The notes under the pieces are model-generated. The model was not told the DNA's origin, searched no databases, and saw only the letters and a program-made list of their open reading frames with translations. DNA of 64,000 nucleotides from an uncultured Gammaproteobacteria bacterium (GTDB lineage Bacteria > Pseudomonadota > Gammaproteobacteria > UBA6429 > Thiohalophilaceae), in the NCBI GenBank assembly GCA_937967995.1, contig CALBTB010000008.1:1-64000 (forward strand). Direction: 5' to 3'. Position numbers and translations under genes: made by a program. Of this stretch, positions 18,031-27,222 are shown in pieces (the first letter of the stretch is position 1; each line of letters opens with the position of its first letter).

Positions 18031-18189
18031 TTAGTGCTGGTTTTCGATGCGGACCGTGACATTGGCATCACGTGCCCGGCGCAGGTCGTCACGAATATGG
18101 GCGGTGCGTCCGAACTGGTTCCCCAGGTAATAACCGAGGCCAAACAGGCCTGCCAGGATGAAAGTTAATACAGCGAGTTCTATCAGCAT
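18031..18189 (-). CDS. Small single-span membrane protein, 52 aa
   Basis: The frame from the ATG at 18187-18189 to TAA at 18031-18033 encodes one hydrophobic helix (ELAVLTFILAGLFGLGYYLG) and a charged tail (RTAHIRDDLRRARDANVT). The clean helix followed by an Arg/Asp amphipathic tail looks like a real small membrane protein rather than chance. The start has only a weak ribosome binding site (TAGGT). It lies between Slt and the receiver protein in the same direction. Confidence 0.6.
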   Translation of the reverse strand: MLIELAVLTFILAGLFGLGYYLGNQFGRTAHIRDDLRRARDANVTVRIENQH

Positions 18190-18352
18190 ATCAATTACCT
18201 ACTGCGATGAATTTCTTTATCAGGTACTTAATTTGTCGGTTCTCATTACCGTCATCTTGAGTAGTTATAGGAGCTGAAACGGGGTAAAACCTTGAGCATG
18301 ATCACGCTTTTCCGAAACTGGACACAGTCCCGTTCGGTAATTGTGGACTGCG

Positions 18353-20353
18353 TCAAGCGCCGCTTTTCTCGTCGGGCTTGTTCTCGTCGGCGGAGATGAC
18401 CGTGACATGGCCGGGAATCGGCAGCATGCGTTCCAGCAGGGGCACGGGTCGCTGTCCCAGTCGCTGCTCATAGATCACGGTGTAGGTGAGGACTCGCTTC
18501 AGGTAGTCTCGGGTTTCGTTAAACGGCACACTTTCCACCCAGACATCAGCCGGGATGTGGCCGGTTTTTGGCAGCCACGTGCGGACCCGGTAATTTCCGG
18601 CATTGTAGGCGGCCGTGGCCAGGACGTTGTTACCCTTAAACGTGTCATTGACCTGCTTGAGGTAGTTGATACCGAGCCGGACATTGGTGTCGGCATCCAG
18701 CAAATCATTGCGTCGAAAACGCATCTGTAAAGACCGTGCAACCTGCTTGGCGGTACGGGGTAATAATTGCATCAGGCCCATGGCACCTGCATGTGAACGG
18801 GCGTCTTCCGTAAAGGCACTCTCCTGACGAATAATCGCAAACGCCCAGGCCGGGTTGATACGCTGTCGGCGGGCGTTATCAATAACCAGCTCGCGATGCG
18901 CAAGAGGAAAACGCTTTTCCAGATCATCCCAGTACTTGGCCTGTGCCAGGGTCATGATGGCCCGGTCGTGCCAGTTCCAGTCATGCGCAATCTGGGCGGC
19001 AACCAGCATTTGTGACTTATCGAGGTGCTGCAGCGCAAAACGCCACTCGCGGCGAGCATCCACAATGCGATTCAGCGCATAGAGTTCGCGGGCACGCGCA
19101 ATGGCGGGCTGCTGCTGGATCTGGGACAGGGCATGCTTGTTATAGCTGACCGGTCGATGATCGAACTGGTAAGACATTCCCGCCCGATCCGCGGACAGGA
19201 AACCGTAATAACTGCGTGAGTCTGCATTCAGCAGGTAAATGGCACGCGCTTCTTCTAACCGCCCCATGCCTTCCAGTGCACGGCCTCGCCAGTAACGCCA
19301 GCGATCCGTATGCTTCTCATCCGTATCCAGTCGATCGATCCAGTCCATGGCGACTTCCCAGTCCTGGTCCTGCAGGGCATTCAGAATGTACAGGGCATTG
19401 ACCCGTTCATCATTGGGTTCGAGGGCGAGCTGCTCCAGCCACTGTTTGCTGGTGAGTGGATCTTCCTTGGCCAGTGACAGGGCGAGTCGGCGTTCGATAC
19501 GATCTTTTTCGATGTCTGAGAATTTAAATTCTTCACGCCAGTTATTCCAAAGTTCGGCGGCAGCTGTCGCGTCACGAATGGCCATGCGGCGAATGCCTTC
19601 GGCCAGTACCCAACGTAACTGCTGTGAATCGGATTTGGCAAAGCGTTCATGGACCTGCACGACATATTCCGGCTGACGACGTACCTTGGCCCAGACTCGT
19701 ACCCAGAAACGATCTTTCTTATCGACGAATTTACTCAAATACAGAGCAAGCCGTGGGTGGCGTGCCTGCATGGAAAGTCGAATGCGTTCCCAGACCAGTT
19801 GCTGACTGAGTCCGCCGGACGCATGCCACTTTTCGATCGGGTAGTCACAGCGCTTGGGTAACGAGCGCCCCGTTAACCAGAGCCCCTCGATAACGGAGTA
19901 AGCTCGTTGCGGTTCCTGTTTGAATAACAGGGCCCGTGCGAAATCACACTGCAATCCTTTGTCCGTGGTGTAGTAGAAGTTGTCGATCAGGGTTTGCCAC
20001 TGGCGTTTACGGGCCAGGGACTTCAACCAGGAATATTGCAGGCGGGTTGCCAATGGCGTTCCCGGATGTTCCTGCAAAAAGCGATGAATGGTTTTATAGT
20101 CGGTGCTGCCAAGGCGGCGTCTGATTTCATAATACTTGAGGTAAGGGTGCAGGGGATAGTCGCGCAACTTAGTCTCGAGTTGCCGGTACTGGCTGAGGCG
20201 GCCCAGTTTCAATGCATGCTCGGCGTCCTGAAACATCTGTCGCTGCAGCATGGTACGCCGATCCACATTGGCGCTGACCGGAATAGCCAGTGAACCAATC
20301 GTAAGGACCAGCATAAATCTGATAAACATCCTGTTTACTGCTTCAGCCTGCAT
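18353..20353 (-). CDS. slt: Soluble lytic murein transglycosylase
   Basis: Cleaves peptidoglycan glycan strands with 1,6-anhydro product formation in the periplasm. The 666-residue protein has a signal peptide (FMLVLTIGSLAIPVSANVD), a long alpha-helical superhelix region (about 40-480) and a C-terminal lysozyme-like domain with catalytic Glu511 in IIRQESAF, followed by AMGLMQLLPRTAKQVA and LGINYL and the AAYNAGNYRV motif. Length and order match Slt70 (645). The start is the ATG at 20353, with GGAGG eight bases before it. Confidence 0.96.
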   Translation of the reverse strand: MQAEAVNRMFIRFMLVLTIGSLAIPVSANVDRRTMLQRQMFQDAEHALKLGRLSQYRQLETKLRDYPLHPYLKYYEIRRRLGSTDYKTIHRFLQEHPGTPLATRLQYSWLKSLARKRQWQTLIDNFYYTTDKGLQCDFARALLFKQEPQRAYSVIEGLWLTGRSLPKRCDYPIEKWHASGGLSQQLVWERIRLSMQARHPRLALYLSKFVDKKDRFWVRVWAKVRRQPEYVVQVHERFAKSDSQQLRWVLAEGIRRMAIRDATAAAELWNNWREEFKFSDIEKDRIERRLALSLAKEDPLTSKQWLEQLALEPNDERVNALYILNALQDQDWEVAMDWIDRLDTDEKHTDRWRYWRGRALEGMGRLEEARAIYLLNADSRSYYGFLSADRAGMSYQFDHRPVSYNKHALSQIQQQPAIARARELYALNRIVDARREWRFALQHLDKSQMLVAAQIAHDWNWHDRAIMTLAQAKYWDDLEKRFPLAHRELVIDNARRQRINPAWAFAIIRQESAFTEDARSHAGAMGLMQLLPRTAKQVARSLQMRFRRNDLLDADTNVRLGINYLKQVNDTFKGNNVLATAAYNAGNYRVRTWLPKTGHIPADVWVESVPFNETRDYLKRVLTYTVIYEQRLGQRPVPLLERMLPIPGHVTVISADENKPDEKSGA

Positions 20354-20564
20354 GGGACGGCCTCCAACCCCTGTTACCTACAAACTATACATCGTAATCC
20401 TTAAGTCTGCTAGCTAAGCTATTGTATTAACGGAATTTATGGGGAATCCGGTCAATACGGTGCATGCCCTTTATATCGGCCGTGTGGGACAGAAATTGAC
20501 CTGTTTTGCGCCCCAGTCTGTGCCGAAAATCGCATTTCAGGCCCCACTTTTAGTCACAAAAATG

Positions 20565-20570
20565 TATACT
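20565..20570 (+). promoter_or_regulatory. Probable -10 box of ilvD
   Basis: TATACT preceded by TG (ATGTATACT) lies 50 bases before the ilvD ATG. A good -35 hexamer at the right distance is not seen, so this may be an extended -10 promoter. The 266-bp gap from 20354 to 20619 holds the divergent promoters of slt and ilvD and nothing else recognisable. Confidence 0.4.
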
Positions 20571-20619
20571 CTGCCTCCTTTTTAAATGACCACTTTTCGC
20601 CAAGTTACAGGGGCAGGCA

Positions 20620-22302
20620 ATGACCGACAAGAAGCTCAATAAATACAGCTCACGAATCACTGAACCCAAATCACAGGGTGCGTCTCAGGCCATGTTGTAC
20701 GGCACGGGTCTCAAGGCAGACGATATGCGTAAACCGGAAGTCGGCATTTCCAGCGTCTGGTGGGAAGGTAACACCTGTAACATGCATCTGAACGACCTGG
20801 CTGCCAAGGTCAAGGAAGGGGTCGTCGCCGCCGGACTGGTGGGTCTGCGTTTCAATACCATCGGTGTGTCGGACGGTATCTCGATGGGCACTGACGGCAT
20901 GAGCTTTTCCCTGCAGTCACGCGACATCATTGCCGACTCGGTTGAGACCGTCATGAGCGCGCAGTGGTATGACGCCAGTCTTTCACTGCCGGGCTGTGAC
21001 AAAAATATGTCGGGTGTGTGGATCGCCATGGGCCGGTTGAATCGGCCGTCGCTTATGATTTATGGCGGTACGATCAAGCCCGGTCACCGTGGTGATGACG
21101 TGCTGGATATCGTGTCGGCGTTCCAGAGCTATGGTGAATTCATTGCCGGTAAAATAGATGAAACCACCCGTCAGGAAATCGTGCAGAACTCCTGTCCCGG
21201 TGCCGGCGCCTGTGGCGGGATGTATACCGCGAATACCATGGCCTCGGCGATCGAAGCGATGGGCATGAGCCTGCCATACAGTTCATCCACGCCGGCGGAA
21301 GATCCGGGCAAGATTGAAGAGTGTTTACGTGCCGGTCAGGCCATTCGCCATCTGCTGGAAAACGACATCAAACCTCGTGACATCATGACCCGCGACGCGT
21401 TTGAGAACGCCATGGTGATGATCATGGCACTGGGTGGCTCGACCAATGCCGTCCTGCATCTGATCGCGATGGCACGTGCTGTCGATGTGTCCGTGACAAT
21501 TGATGATTTCCAGTCGGTGTCGAATCGTGTGCCATTCCTGGCGGACCTGAAACCCAGCGGCCGTTATGTGATGGAAGACCTGCACAAGGTTGGCGGTGTA
21601 CCGGCGGTGATGAAGTACCTGCTCGAAAAAGGCCTGATCAATGGCGACTGCATGACTGTCACTGGAAAAACCGTGGCGGAAAACCTGGCCGATGTACCGG
21701 GACTCGCAGAAGGCCAGCAGGTCTTTATGCCGTTGGATAAACCTATCAAGCCAACCGGTCACATTCATATTTTACGTGGCAACCTGGCACCCGGGGGTTC
21801 GGTGGCAAAAATTACCGGCAAGGAAGGATTGCGTTTCTCCGGTCCGGCGCGGGTTTATGATTGTGAAGAGGACATGCTCAAAGGACTGGAAAACAACGAG
21901 ATCAAAAAAGGGGATGTGGTGGTCATTCGCTATGAAGGCCCCAAGGGTGGACCGGGCATGCCGGAAATGCTGACCCCGACCTCCGCCATCATGGGAGCCG
22001 GTCTGGGTAAGGACGTGGCACTGATCACTGATGGTCGTTTTTCCGGTGGTTCACACGGATTCATTATCGGGCACGTGGTGCCGGAAGCACAGGAAGGCGG
22101 CCCCATCGGGCTGATTCAAAATGGAGACGTGATCACTATCGACGCCGAGAAACTGAGTCTGGATGTGGACCTTACTGATGCAGAACTGGATGCACGGCGT
22201 GCCGAGTGGGTCATGCCTCCCTACAAAGTTCAGCGCGGTACCTTGTACAAATACATCAAGACCGTGAAAGATGCGTCGCAGGGTTGTGTCACGGATGAAT
22301 AG
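20620..22302 (+). CDS. ilvD: Dihydroxy-acid dehydratase
   Basis: An iron-sulfur enzyme that dehydrates dihydroxy acids in isoleucine and valine synthesis. The 560 residues fit the shorter IlvD class. The cluster cysteines are seen in GNTCNMHL, SLPGCDKNMSG and CPGAGACGGMYTANTMA; the C-terminal domain has DGRFSGGSHGFIIGHVVPEA. It stands alone, with no other ilv gene in the window. The ATG is preceded by CAGGGGCAGG. Confidence 0.97.
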   Translation: MTDKKLNKYSSRITEPKSQGASQAMLYGTGLKADDMRKPEVGISSVWWEGNTCNMHLNDLAAKVKEGVVAAGLVGLRFNTIGVSDGISMGTDGMSFSLQSRDIIADSVETVMSAQWYDASLSLPGCDKNMSGVWIAMGRLNRPSLMIYGGTIKPGHRGDDVLDIVSAFQSYGEFIAGKIDETTRQEIVQNSCPGAGACGGMYTANTMASAIEAMGMSLPYSSSTPAEDPGKIEECLRAGQAIRHLLENDIKPRDIMTRDAFENAMVMIMALGGSTNAVLHLIAMARAVDVSVTIDDFQSVSNRVPFLADLKPSGRYVMEDLHKVGGVPAVMKYLLEKGLINGDCMTVTGKTVAENLADVPGLAEGQQVFMPLDKPIKPTGHIHILRGNLAPGGSVAKITGKEGLRFSGPARVYDCEEDMLKGLENNEIKKGDVVVIRYEGPKGGPGMPEMLTPTSAIMGAGLGKDVALITDGRFSGGSHGFIIGHVVPEAQEGGPIGLIQNGDVITIDAEKLSLDVDLTDAELDARRAEWVMPPYKVQRGTLYKYIKTVKDASQGCVTDE

Positions 22303-22492
22303 CCTGATCAGCGCACTATTCACTTTAGTTAATAGTAAATCTAAAAAATTTTTATAACTAACTGAATATCAAGGACTATAATTATTCCCTGACATTGTGA
22401 CACATTTTTATACACGGCCACGGCCGGCTCTGGTAATATATCCACACAATAAGCAAGAGCATAGATGTATCGCAATCGCGGGGAGAGGAAAT

Positions 22493-22711
22493 ATGTTATC
22501 GAACAACGTACCTGTTGTGGGTAACTGGTATGTCAATCGTACCGGTCAGCTCATCAAGGTAAAACTGCTGGAAATGATCCAGGGTGTTGCCGTCAAGGCG
22601 ATGATTGAATACCTGGATGGCACGATCAAGGTTATCGACATGAATGCCTGGTCTTGCCTGGAACTCAATCGCCACATCAGTCGTGGCGGCACGGTTCGCT
22701 TTAACCAGTAA
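22493..22711 (+). CDS. Small 72-aa protein with an SH3-like beta pattern
   Basis: The start is set by GGAGAGG at 22481-22488 before the ATG at 22493; the longer open frame upstream has no ribosome binding site. The product (GNWYVNRTGQLIKVKLLEM, then IEYLDGTIKVIDMNAW) alternates short beta strands and resembles small DUF6763-type proteins from gammaproteobacteria, of unknown role. A strong terminator follows, so it is its own unit. Confidence 0.75.
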   Translation: MLSNNVPVVGNWYVNRTGQLIKVKLLEMIQGVAVKAMIEYLDGTIKVIDMNAWSCLELNRHISRGGTVRFNQ

Positions 22712-22740
22712 ACGCTTTCAGGCTCTCGGCCAGGGGAAGG

Positions 22741-22787
22741 AAAAAGCCCGGACAGGCAACAACACGCCTGTCCGGGCTTTTTTATTT
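22741..22787. terminator. Strong Rho-independent terminator
   Basis: A near-perfect stem of 14 bp (AAGCCCGGACAGGC with GCCTGTCCGGGCTT, loop AACAACAC) flanked by A-run on the left and T-run on the right; it can work in both directions and ends the 72-aa gene. Confidence 0.95.
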
Positions 22788-22845
22788 TTACTCGATTAAA
22801 CGGCTTGTTAGACTCATACCCTGATTTGTTTACCGGGAATGCGTT

Positions 22846-23211
22846 ATGTCGAGCACCTATCTACAGGAATTATCCAGTCAGTTGCTGGCGTTTGCACGCG
22901 AGCGTGACTGGGAACAATTTCATTCACCCAAGAATCTCGCCATGGCACTGAATGTGGAAGCCGGTGAATTGCTGGAACATTTTCAGTGGTTAACGGAACC
23001 ACAGAGTGAACAGCTTGATGACGAAACGTGTCGCGAGGTGGCCTATGAAATGGCGGACGTGTTTATTTACCTGATCAGATTGTCGCAGCGCCTGGATGTG
23101 GATCTGGATGCAGTTGTCAGGCAGAAAATGAAAATCAATGAACAGAAATACCCGGCTGATCAGGTTCGCGGTAGTGCAAAAAAATATACCGAATACCAGG
23201 GTGAAAACTGA
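22846..23211 (+). CDS. MazG-like nucleotide pyrophosphohydrolase
   Basis: A 121-residue all-alpha NTP pyrophosphatase of the RS21-C6/dCTPase-like group, expected to clean up non-canonical nucleotides. The metal-binding helix pairs show as NVEAGELLEHFQW and VAYEMADVFIYLIRLSQRL, with the C-terminal KINEQKYP. It is half the size of classical MazG and has one domain. Its TGA abuts the stop codon of the convergent GGDEF/EAL gene with no gap. Confidence 0.9.
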   Translation: MSSTYLQELSSQLLAFARERDWEQFHSPKNLAMALNVEAGELLEHFQWLTEPQSEQLDDETCREVAYEMADVFIYLIRLSQRLDVDLDAVVRQKMKINEQKYPADQVRGSAKKYTEYQGEN

Positions 23212-25278
23212 TTACTTGAATTTACCCTGCGCCAGTAACTTGTCCATGCCAGCCACGTCTACCGGTTCGCTGAAAACATTGCCCTGAATATAATGACAAT
23301 GACGTGCCTGCAAGAAATGTTTTTGTGCGCGTGTCTCAACACCTTCGGCCACAACTTTTAAACCAAGATTTTGCGCCATGACGATGATTGCCGATGTAAT
23401 GGCGGCGTCATCTGCATCTTCAACCACGTCCCGAATAAAGGAACGATCAATTTTGAGTGTGGAGATCGGAAACCGTCGCAGGTAATTCAGCGAGGAATAA
23501 CCGGTGCCAAAATCATCCACGGCAATCTGAACACCCAGGTGTTGCATGGTATTGAGCGCACTGACTGTTTTACTGGCAGTGCGCATCAGCATGCTTTCCG
23601 TGAGTTCAAGTTCAATGAGTCGGGGTTTGATACCGGATTCAATAATGATGTGTTTCAGGGAATTGATCGCCTCAGGGCTGTTAAAATGTCGTCCTGACAG
23701 GTTGACGGACATCACCAGGTTTTTGTAACCGGCTGCATGCCACTCACTGAGTTGCTGGCAGGCCTGTTTGAGCACCCAGTCACTGACCTGAATAATCAGA
23801 CCGGTTTCTTCCAACAGCGTGATAAATTTTGCCGGCAGAATGACACCGAGATCCGGATGCTGCCAACGTAACAGGGCTTCAACGCAAACAATGGAACCGG
23901 TACGTGTGTCGACCTGCGGCTGATAGAGCAGGAAAAATTCTCGTCTTTGTAATGCATGACGCAATGAATTTTCCAGGGTCAGCCGTTCAAAAGCGCGGGC
24001 ACTCATTTCATTGGAGAAGAACTGGTAATTGTTTTTTCCCATGTCCTTGGCCCGGTACATGGCAACATCCGCATTACGTAACAGTGACTCGGTATCATCG
24101 GCATCATTGGGAAAAATACTGATACCGAAACTGGCGGTAATCAGGATTCGGTGCTCTGTAATTTCAAATGGTGTGGCAAGCGTGTCGAGCAGTTTCTTGG
24201 CCAGTTGCGAAATATCTTTCTCGGAAGCAATATCATCCAGCAATACGGCAAATTCATCACCACCAAAACGGGCCACGGTATCGCCCGCACGAATACTGCC
24301 ACTCAGACGCTGTGTCAGTTGTATGAGAAGCTGATCCCCAATCTCACTGCCATGTTTGTCGTTTACAGTTTTGAAATGATCGATATCGAGATAGGCGACG
24401 GCAACCAGTCGGTTATGCCAGCGCGCCCGTGACATGGACTGACGTAAACGATCCACAAACAGGGTACGATTAGGCAGCTTTGTCAGTGCATCATGTTGAG
24501 ACATGTAATGCAGGCGTTCCTGAGTGCGCATGCGCTCGGAAATATCCCGGCCGGTGGAGACGTAGTGGCTGATGGTTTTGTCCTTGCCAAATACGGGCGT
24601 AATGGTCTTTTCTTCATAAAATATTGAACCGTCCTTGCGTTTGTTAATAAAAACGTCAGTGATGATTTCACCGCGCTGCAAGGTTTGCCACAGGTCCTGA
24701 AAAAAATCGTCATTCATTTTGCTGGAATACAGAATCGATGGTTTTTTACCGACCGCTTCTTCTCGTGCAAATCCGGTACTCGCTTCAAACGACGGGTTCA
24801 CATATTCAATGATGCCATCGGCATCCGTAATCATGACCAGGTCACTGGTTTGATCCAGTACACTGGCAAAGATGATGCTCTGATGAAGTGTCTGTTCGTG
24901 AACGGTGATGTCCAGTGCAACACCAATCACACCGATAACTGCCTGCTCGTTGTTCAGGACTGGTTGCAGCGTTGCCTGGTATGCCCGATTTTCCCACGTA
25001 TGTTTTCTGGTAATGGTTTCACCACTGAGGGCAAGTTCAGAGGTGTCGATGATGTCAGGATAGTCTTTTGCCACGTCAAATACCGACTGGCCAATTAACT
25101 GCGCGGGTTTGAATGACAGTGATTCAAGTCCCTGTCCCTCGACATGGGTAAATGTACCGTTCGCATCCAGCACCCAGACAATGACCGGCAAATTCCCACA
25201 TACGAGTTTGAGCAGAACCTGTGCATCAACAAAGGTCCTGTCCAGTTCGGCCAGAATCTGATCCTGAGTCTGATTCAT
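23212..25278 (-). CDS. PAS-PAS-GGDEF-EAL c-di-GMP enzyme
   Basis: A 688-residue soluble protein. Two PAS domains occupy about residues 15-130 and 135-255 (second with ITDADGIIEYVNPSFEAST), followed by GGDEF (about 265-425) with an intact ARFGGDEFAVLLDD and I-site RAGD five residues before it, then EAL (about 440-680) with VEALLRW, MSVNLSGRHF, LELTESMLM, AVDDFGTGYSS, LKIDRSFI and AEGVET. Both activities are therefore possible, and the PAS domains probably choose between them. No membrane segment is seen. Confidence 0.95.
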   Translation of the reverse strand: MNQTQDQILAELDRTFVDAQVLLKLVCGNLPVIVWVLDANGTFTHVEGQGLESLSFKPAQLIGQSVFDVAKDYPDIIDTSELALSGETITRKHTWENRAYQATLQPVLNNEQAVIGVIGVALDITVHEQTLHQSIIFASVLDQTSDLVMITDADGIIEYVNPSFEASTGFAREEAVGKKPSILYSSKMNDDFFQDLWQTLQRGEIITDVFINKRKDGSIFYEEKTITPVFGKDKTISHYVSTGRDISERMRTQERLHYMSQHDALTKLPNRTLFVDRLRQSMSRARWHNRLVAVAYLDIDHFKTVNDKHGSEIGDQLLIQLTQRLSGSIRAGDTVARFGGDEFAVLLDDIASEKDISQLAKKLLDTLATPFEITEHRILITASFGISIFPNDADDTESLLRNADVAMYRAKDMGKNNYQFFSNEMSARAFERLTLENSLRHALQRREFFLLYQPQVDTRTGSIVCVEALLRWQHPDLGVILPAKFITLLEETGLIIQVSDWVLKQACQQLSEWHAAGYKNLVMSVNLSGRHFNSPEAINSLKHIIIESGIKPRLIELELTESMLMRTASKTVSALNTMQHLGVQIAVDDFGTGYSSLNYLRRFPISTLKIDRSFIRDVVEDADDAAITSAIIVMAQNLGLKVVAEGVETRAQKHFLQARHCHYIQGNVFSEPVDVAGMDKLLAQGKFK

Positions 25279-25395
25279 GTTATGAATTTTACACCTTTCC
25301 GCGCGGGGAAATCAGGGCGATCTCAGCATTTTCGGGCTGGGTGATGAACCACAATCAGCGATATCATACGGCAAGAGAGCAAAAAAGGAGCTGGC

Positions 25396-25923
25396 ATGGC
25401 ACAGCATATAGATACGATTTATACCGGTCGGGTGATCACACTCAATCTGGAACGTGTAACGCTACCGAACGGTCACGAAACGGAACTGGAAATCGTCCAT
25501 CACCCGGGTGGTGTTGCAATTGTTGCGCAGGATCAACAACAGCGATTGTGTCTGCTGCGGCAGTATCGTCATGCAGCGGGTGGCTGGTTATGGGAATTAC
25601 CCGCCGGGAAAATCGAACCCGACGAACCGCCATCTGTCACAGCCGAGCGTGAACTGGCAGAAGAGGCCGGTGTGTATGCTGAGGTGCTCGAACCCATTGG
25701 CAGGACCATCTCTTCGCCCGGCGTGTTTACTGAAGTCATACATCTGTTTTTTGCCCGGGAGCTGACATTAACCGGGCATGCGCATGAAGATGGCGAAGTG
25801 ATCGAAGTGCACTGGATCGATCTGCCGCGTGTACGCGAGATGATCAGTGCAGGACAAATTTATGATGCCAAGACACTGGCCGGCATTTTTCTGGCGCAGG
25901 AAATTATGACAGACAGTGACTGA
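25396..25923 (+). CDS. NUDIX hydrolase, ADP-ribose pyrophosphatase type
   Basis: A 175-residue NUDIX protein. The box is complete (GKIEPDE, then RELAEEAGV), preceded by QYRHAAGGWLWELPAG, the hallmark of ADP-ribose/ADP-sugar pyrophosphatases; SSPGVFTEVIHLFFA follows. AAGGAG six bases before the ATG fixes the start. The end overlaps by 20 bp the end of the convergent amidotransferase. Exact substrate is not decided by the sequence. Confidence 0.92.
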   Translation: MAQHIDTIYTGRVITLNLERVTLPNGHETELEIVHHPGGVAIVAQDQQQRLCLLRQYRHAAGGWLWELPAGKIEPDEPPSVTAERELAEEAGVYAEVLEPIGRTISSPGVFTEVIHLFFARELTLTGHAHEDGEVIEVHWIDLPRVREMISAGQIYDAKTLAGIFLAQEIMTDSD

Positions 25924-26599
25924 GCCAGTACGTAAACAGGGTATCGGCGTAGCGTTGCAGGTGTGAAATATTCTGATCGATTGCATCAATGATGGTCTGT
26001 TTATCATGTTGCTCGTCGCAACGTTTTTCCAGATCATCCGGATATCGATCCAGCCACTCTCGAATCAGCTCGGCCTGCATTTCAATATGGAATTGTAATG
26101 CCAGGTTTGGACCCAGTGCGAACCCCTGATTACTAAACCGTTCATTGCTGAACAGTCGAATGGCGCCGATGGGCAAGTCGAACGTTTCACCATGCCAGTG
26201 AAAAACGGTCATGGTCTCCGGCAGGTTATCGGTCCAGGGAGAATGGCTTTCACATTGAATTTCACCCCAGCCGATTTCCATGCAATCACCTGCATAGACT
26301 TTTGCACCGAGCGCCCTGGCCATGAGCTGACTGCCCAGACAAACACCGAGCACCGGAATATGGCGTTTGACGGCCTGCTTGATGAGAGAGATTTCATCAT
26401 TTATCCAGTCATGCGAGTCATTGGCACTCATGGAGCCGCCCATAAATATGAGACCAGACGTAGTGTCCAGGTCCATGTTGACGGCTTCGCCCTGATCGAT
26501 TTGGATGATTTCGTAAGGAATGTGTCGGCTGTCCAGAATGGTCTGAAAATGTGCCGGTCCTTCGCAATCTATATGACGAAAAATGCGTATGGGCTGCAT
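25904..26599 (-). CDS. Class I glutamine amidotransferase-like protein
   Basis: A 231-residue stand-alone GATase-1 domain. The nucleophile Cys lies in VLGVCLGSQLMARALG, and the His/Glu pair in LQFHIEMQAEL, slightly altered from the usual QFHPE. FMGGSMSAND forms the oxyanion region. Such proteins are often annotated as GMP synthase-like; no synthetase domain is attached and none is nearby. Target unknown. Confidence 0.87.
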   Translation of the reverse strand: MQPIRIFRHIDCEGPAHFQTILDSRHIPYEIIQIDQGEAVNMDLDTTSGLIFMGGSMSANDSHDWINDEISLIKQAVKRHIPVLGVCLGSQLMARALGAKVYAGDCMEIGWGEIQCESHSPWTDNLPETMTVFHWHGETFDLPIGAIRLFSNERFSNQGFALGPNLALQFHIEMQAELIREWLDRYPDDLEKRCDEQHDKQTIIDAIDQNISHLQRYADTLFTYWLSHCLS

Positions 26600-26665
26600 T
26601 AATTCACGTTGCCACTATTATAATTATTGTAGGCAAACTAACATAAACCATTTCAGGAGTCGACA

Positions 26666-27220
26666 ATGGATAAGTTGATTGCACTAATTTTGGTCATCAC
26701 TGTCAATCTGCCGACATTTTCTCTTGCGGAGCCATCCGAACGGGGAAGTGGCGGCGTGCAGAAGCAGGACATGACCAACCAGCGACTCGGCGAACTGATT
26801 AAACGGATCGACGAACAGGCCAAGGGTCAGCCAGGCTACTGGGAGTTTACTGTTGAAGGTCAGGTGATTCGTGTTATCACGGATGAAAAAGCCGATCGCA
26901 TGCGAATTATTGCACCAATCGTTCGCAGTGATGAACTGGACAAGTCTGGCCTGTACCGTTTGATGCAGGCCAATTTTGACAGTGCACTGGATGCCCGTTA
27001 CTCCATTGCCAAAGGTGTGTTATGGAGTACCTACATTCATCCCCTGTCGCCACTGTCAGACAGGGAATTTCTGACTGCTGTTGGTCAGGTTGTGAATCTG
27101 GTGGCAACATATGGCACCAGTTATTCTTCCGGTGCATTGGTGTTTCAGGGTGGAGACAGCCGGGAATTACAGCGACGCAAGGTGATCGACAGGTTGCTGG
27201 AAAAAGGACTGGCTATCTGA
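26666..27220 (+). CDS. Exported protein with a YbjN/CesT-like fold pattern
   Basis: A 184-residue protein with a signal peptide (ALILVITVNLPTFSLAEPSE). The mature part has the pattern YWEFTVEGQVIRVITDEKAD then RMRIIAPIV and LMQANFDSALDARYS, reminiscent of YbjN/type III chaperone-like domains, though these are usually cytoplasmic. The final third contains a glycine/serine-rich stretch. AGGAG precedes the ATG at the right distance. It ends 2 bp from the stop of the PhoQ-like gene on the other strand. Confidence 0.7.
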   Translation: MDKLIALILVITVNLPTFSLAEPSERGSGGVQKQDMTNQRLGELIKRIDEQAKGQPGYWEFTVEGQVIRVITDEKADRMRIIAPIVRSDELDKSGLYRLMQANFDSALDARYSIAKGVLWSTYIHPLSPLSDREFLTAVGQVVNLVATYGTSYSSGALVFQGGDSRELQRRKVIDRLLEKGLAI

Positions 27221-27222
27221 AT

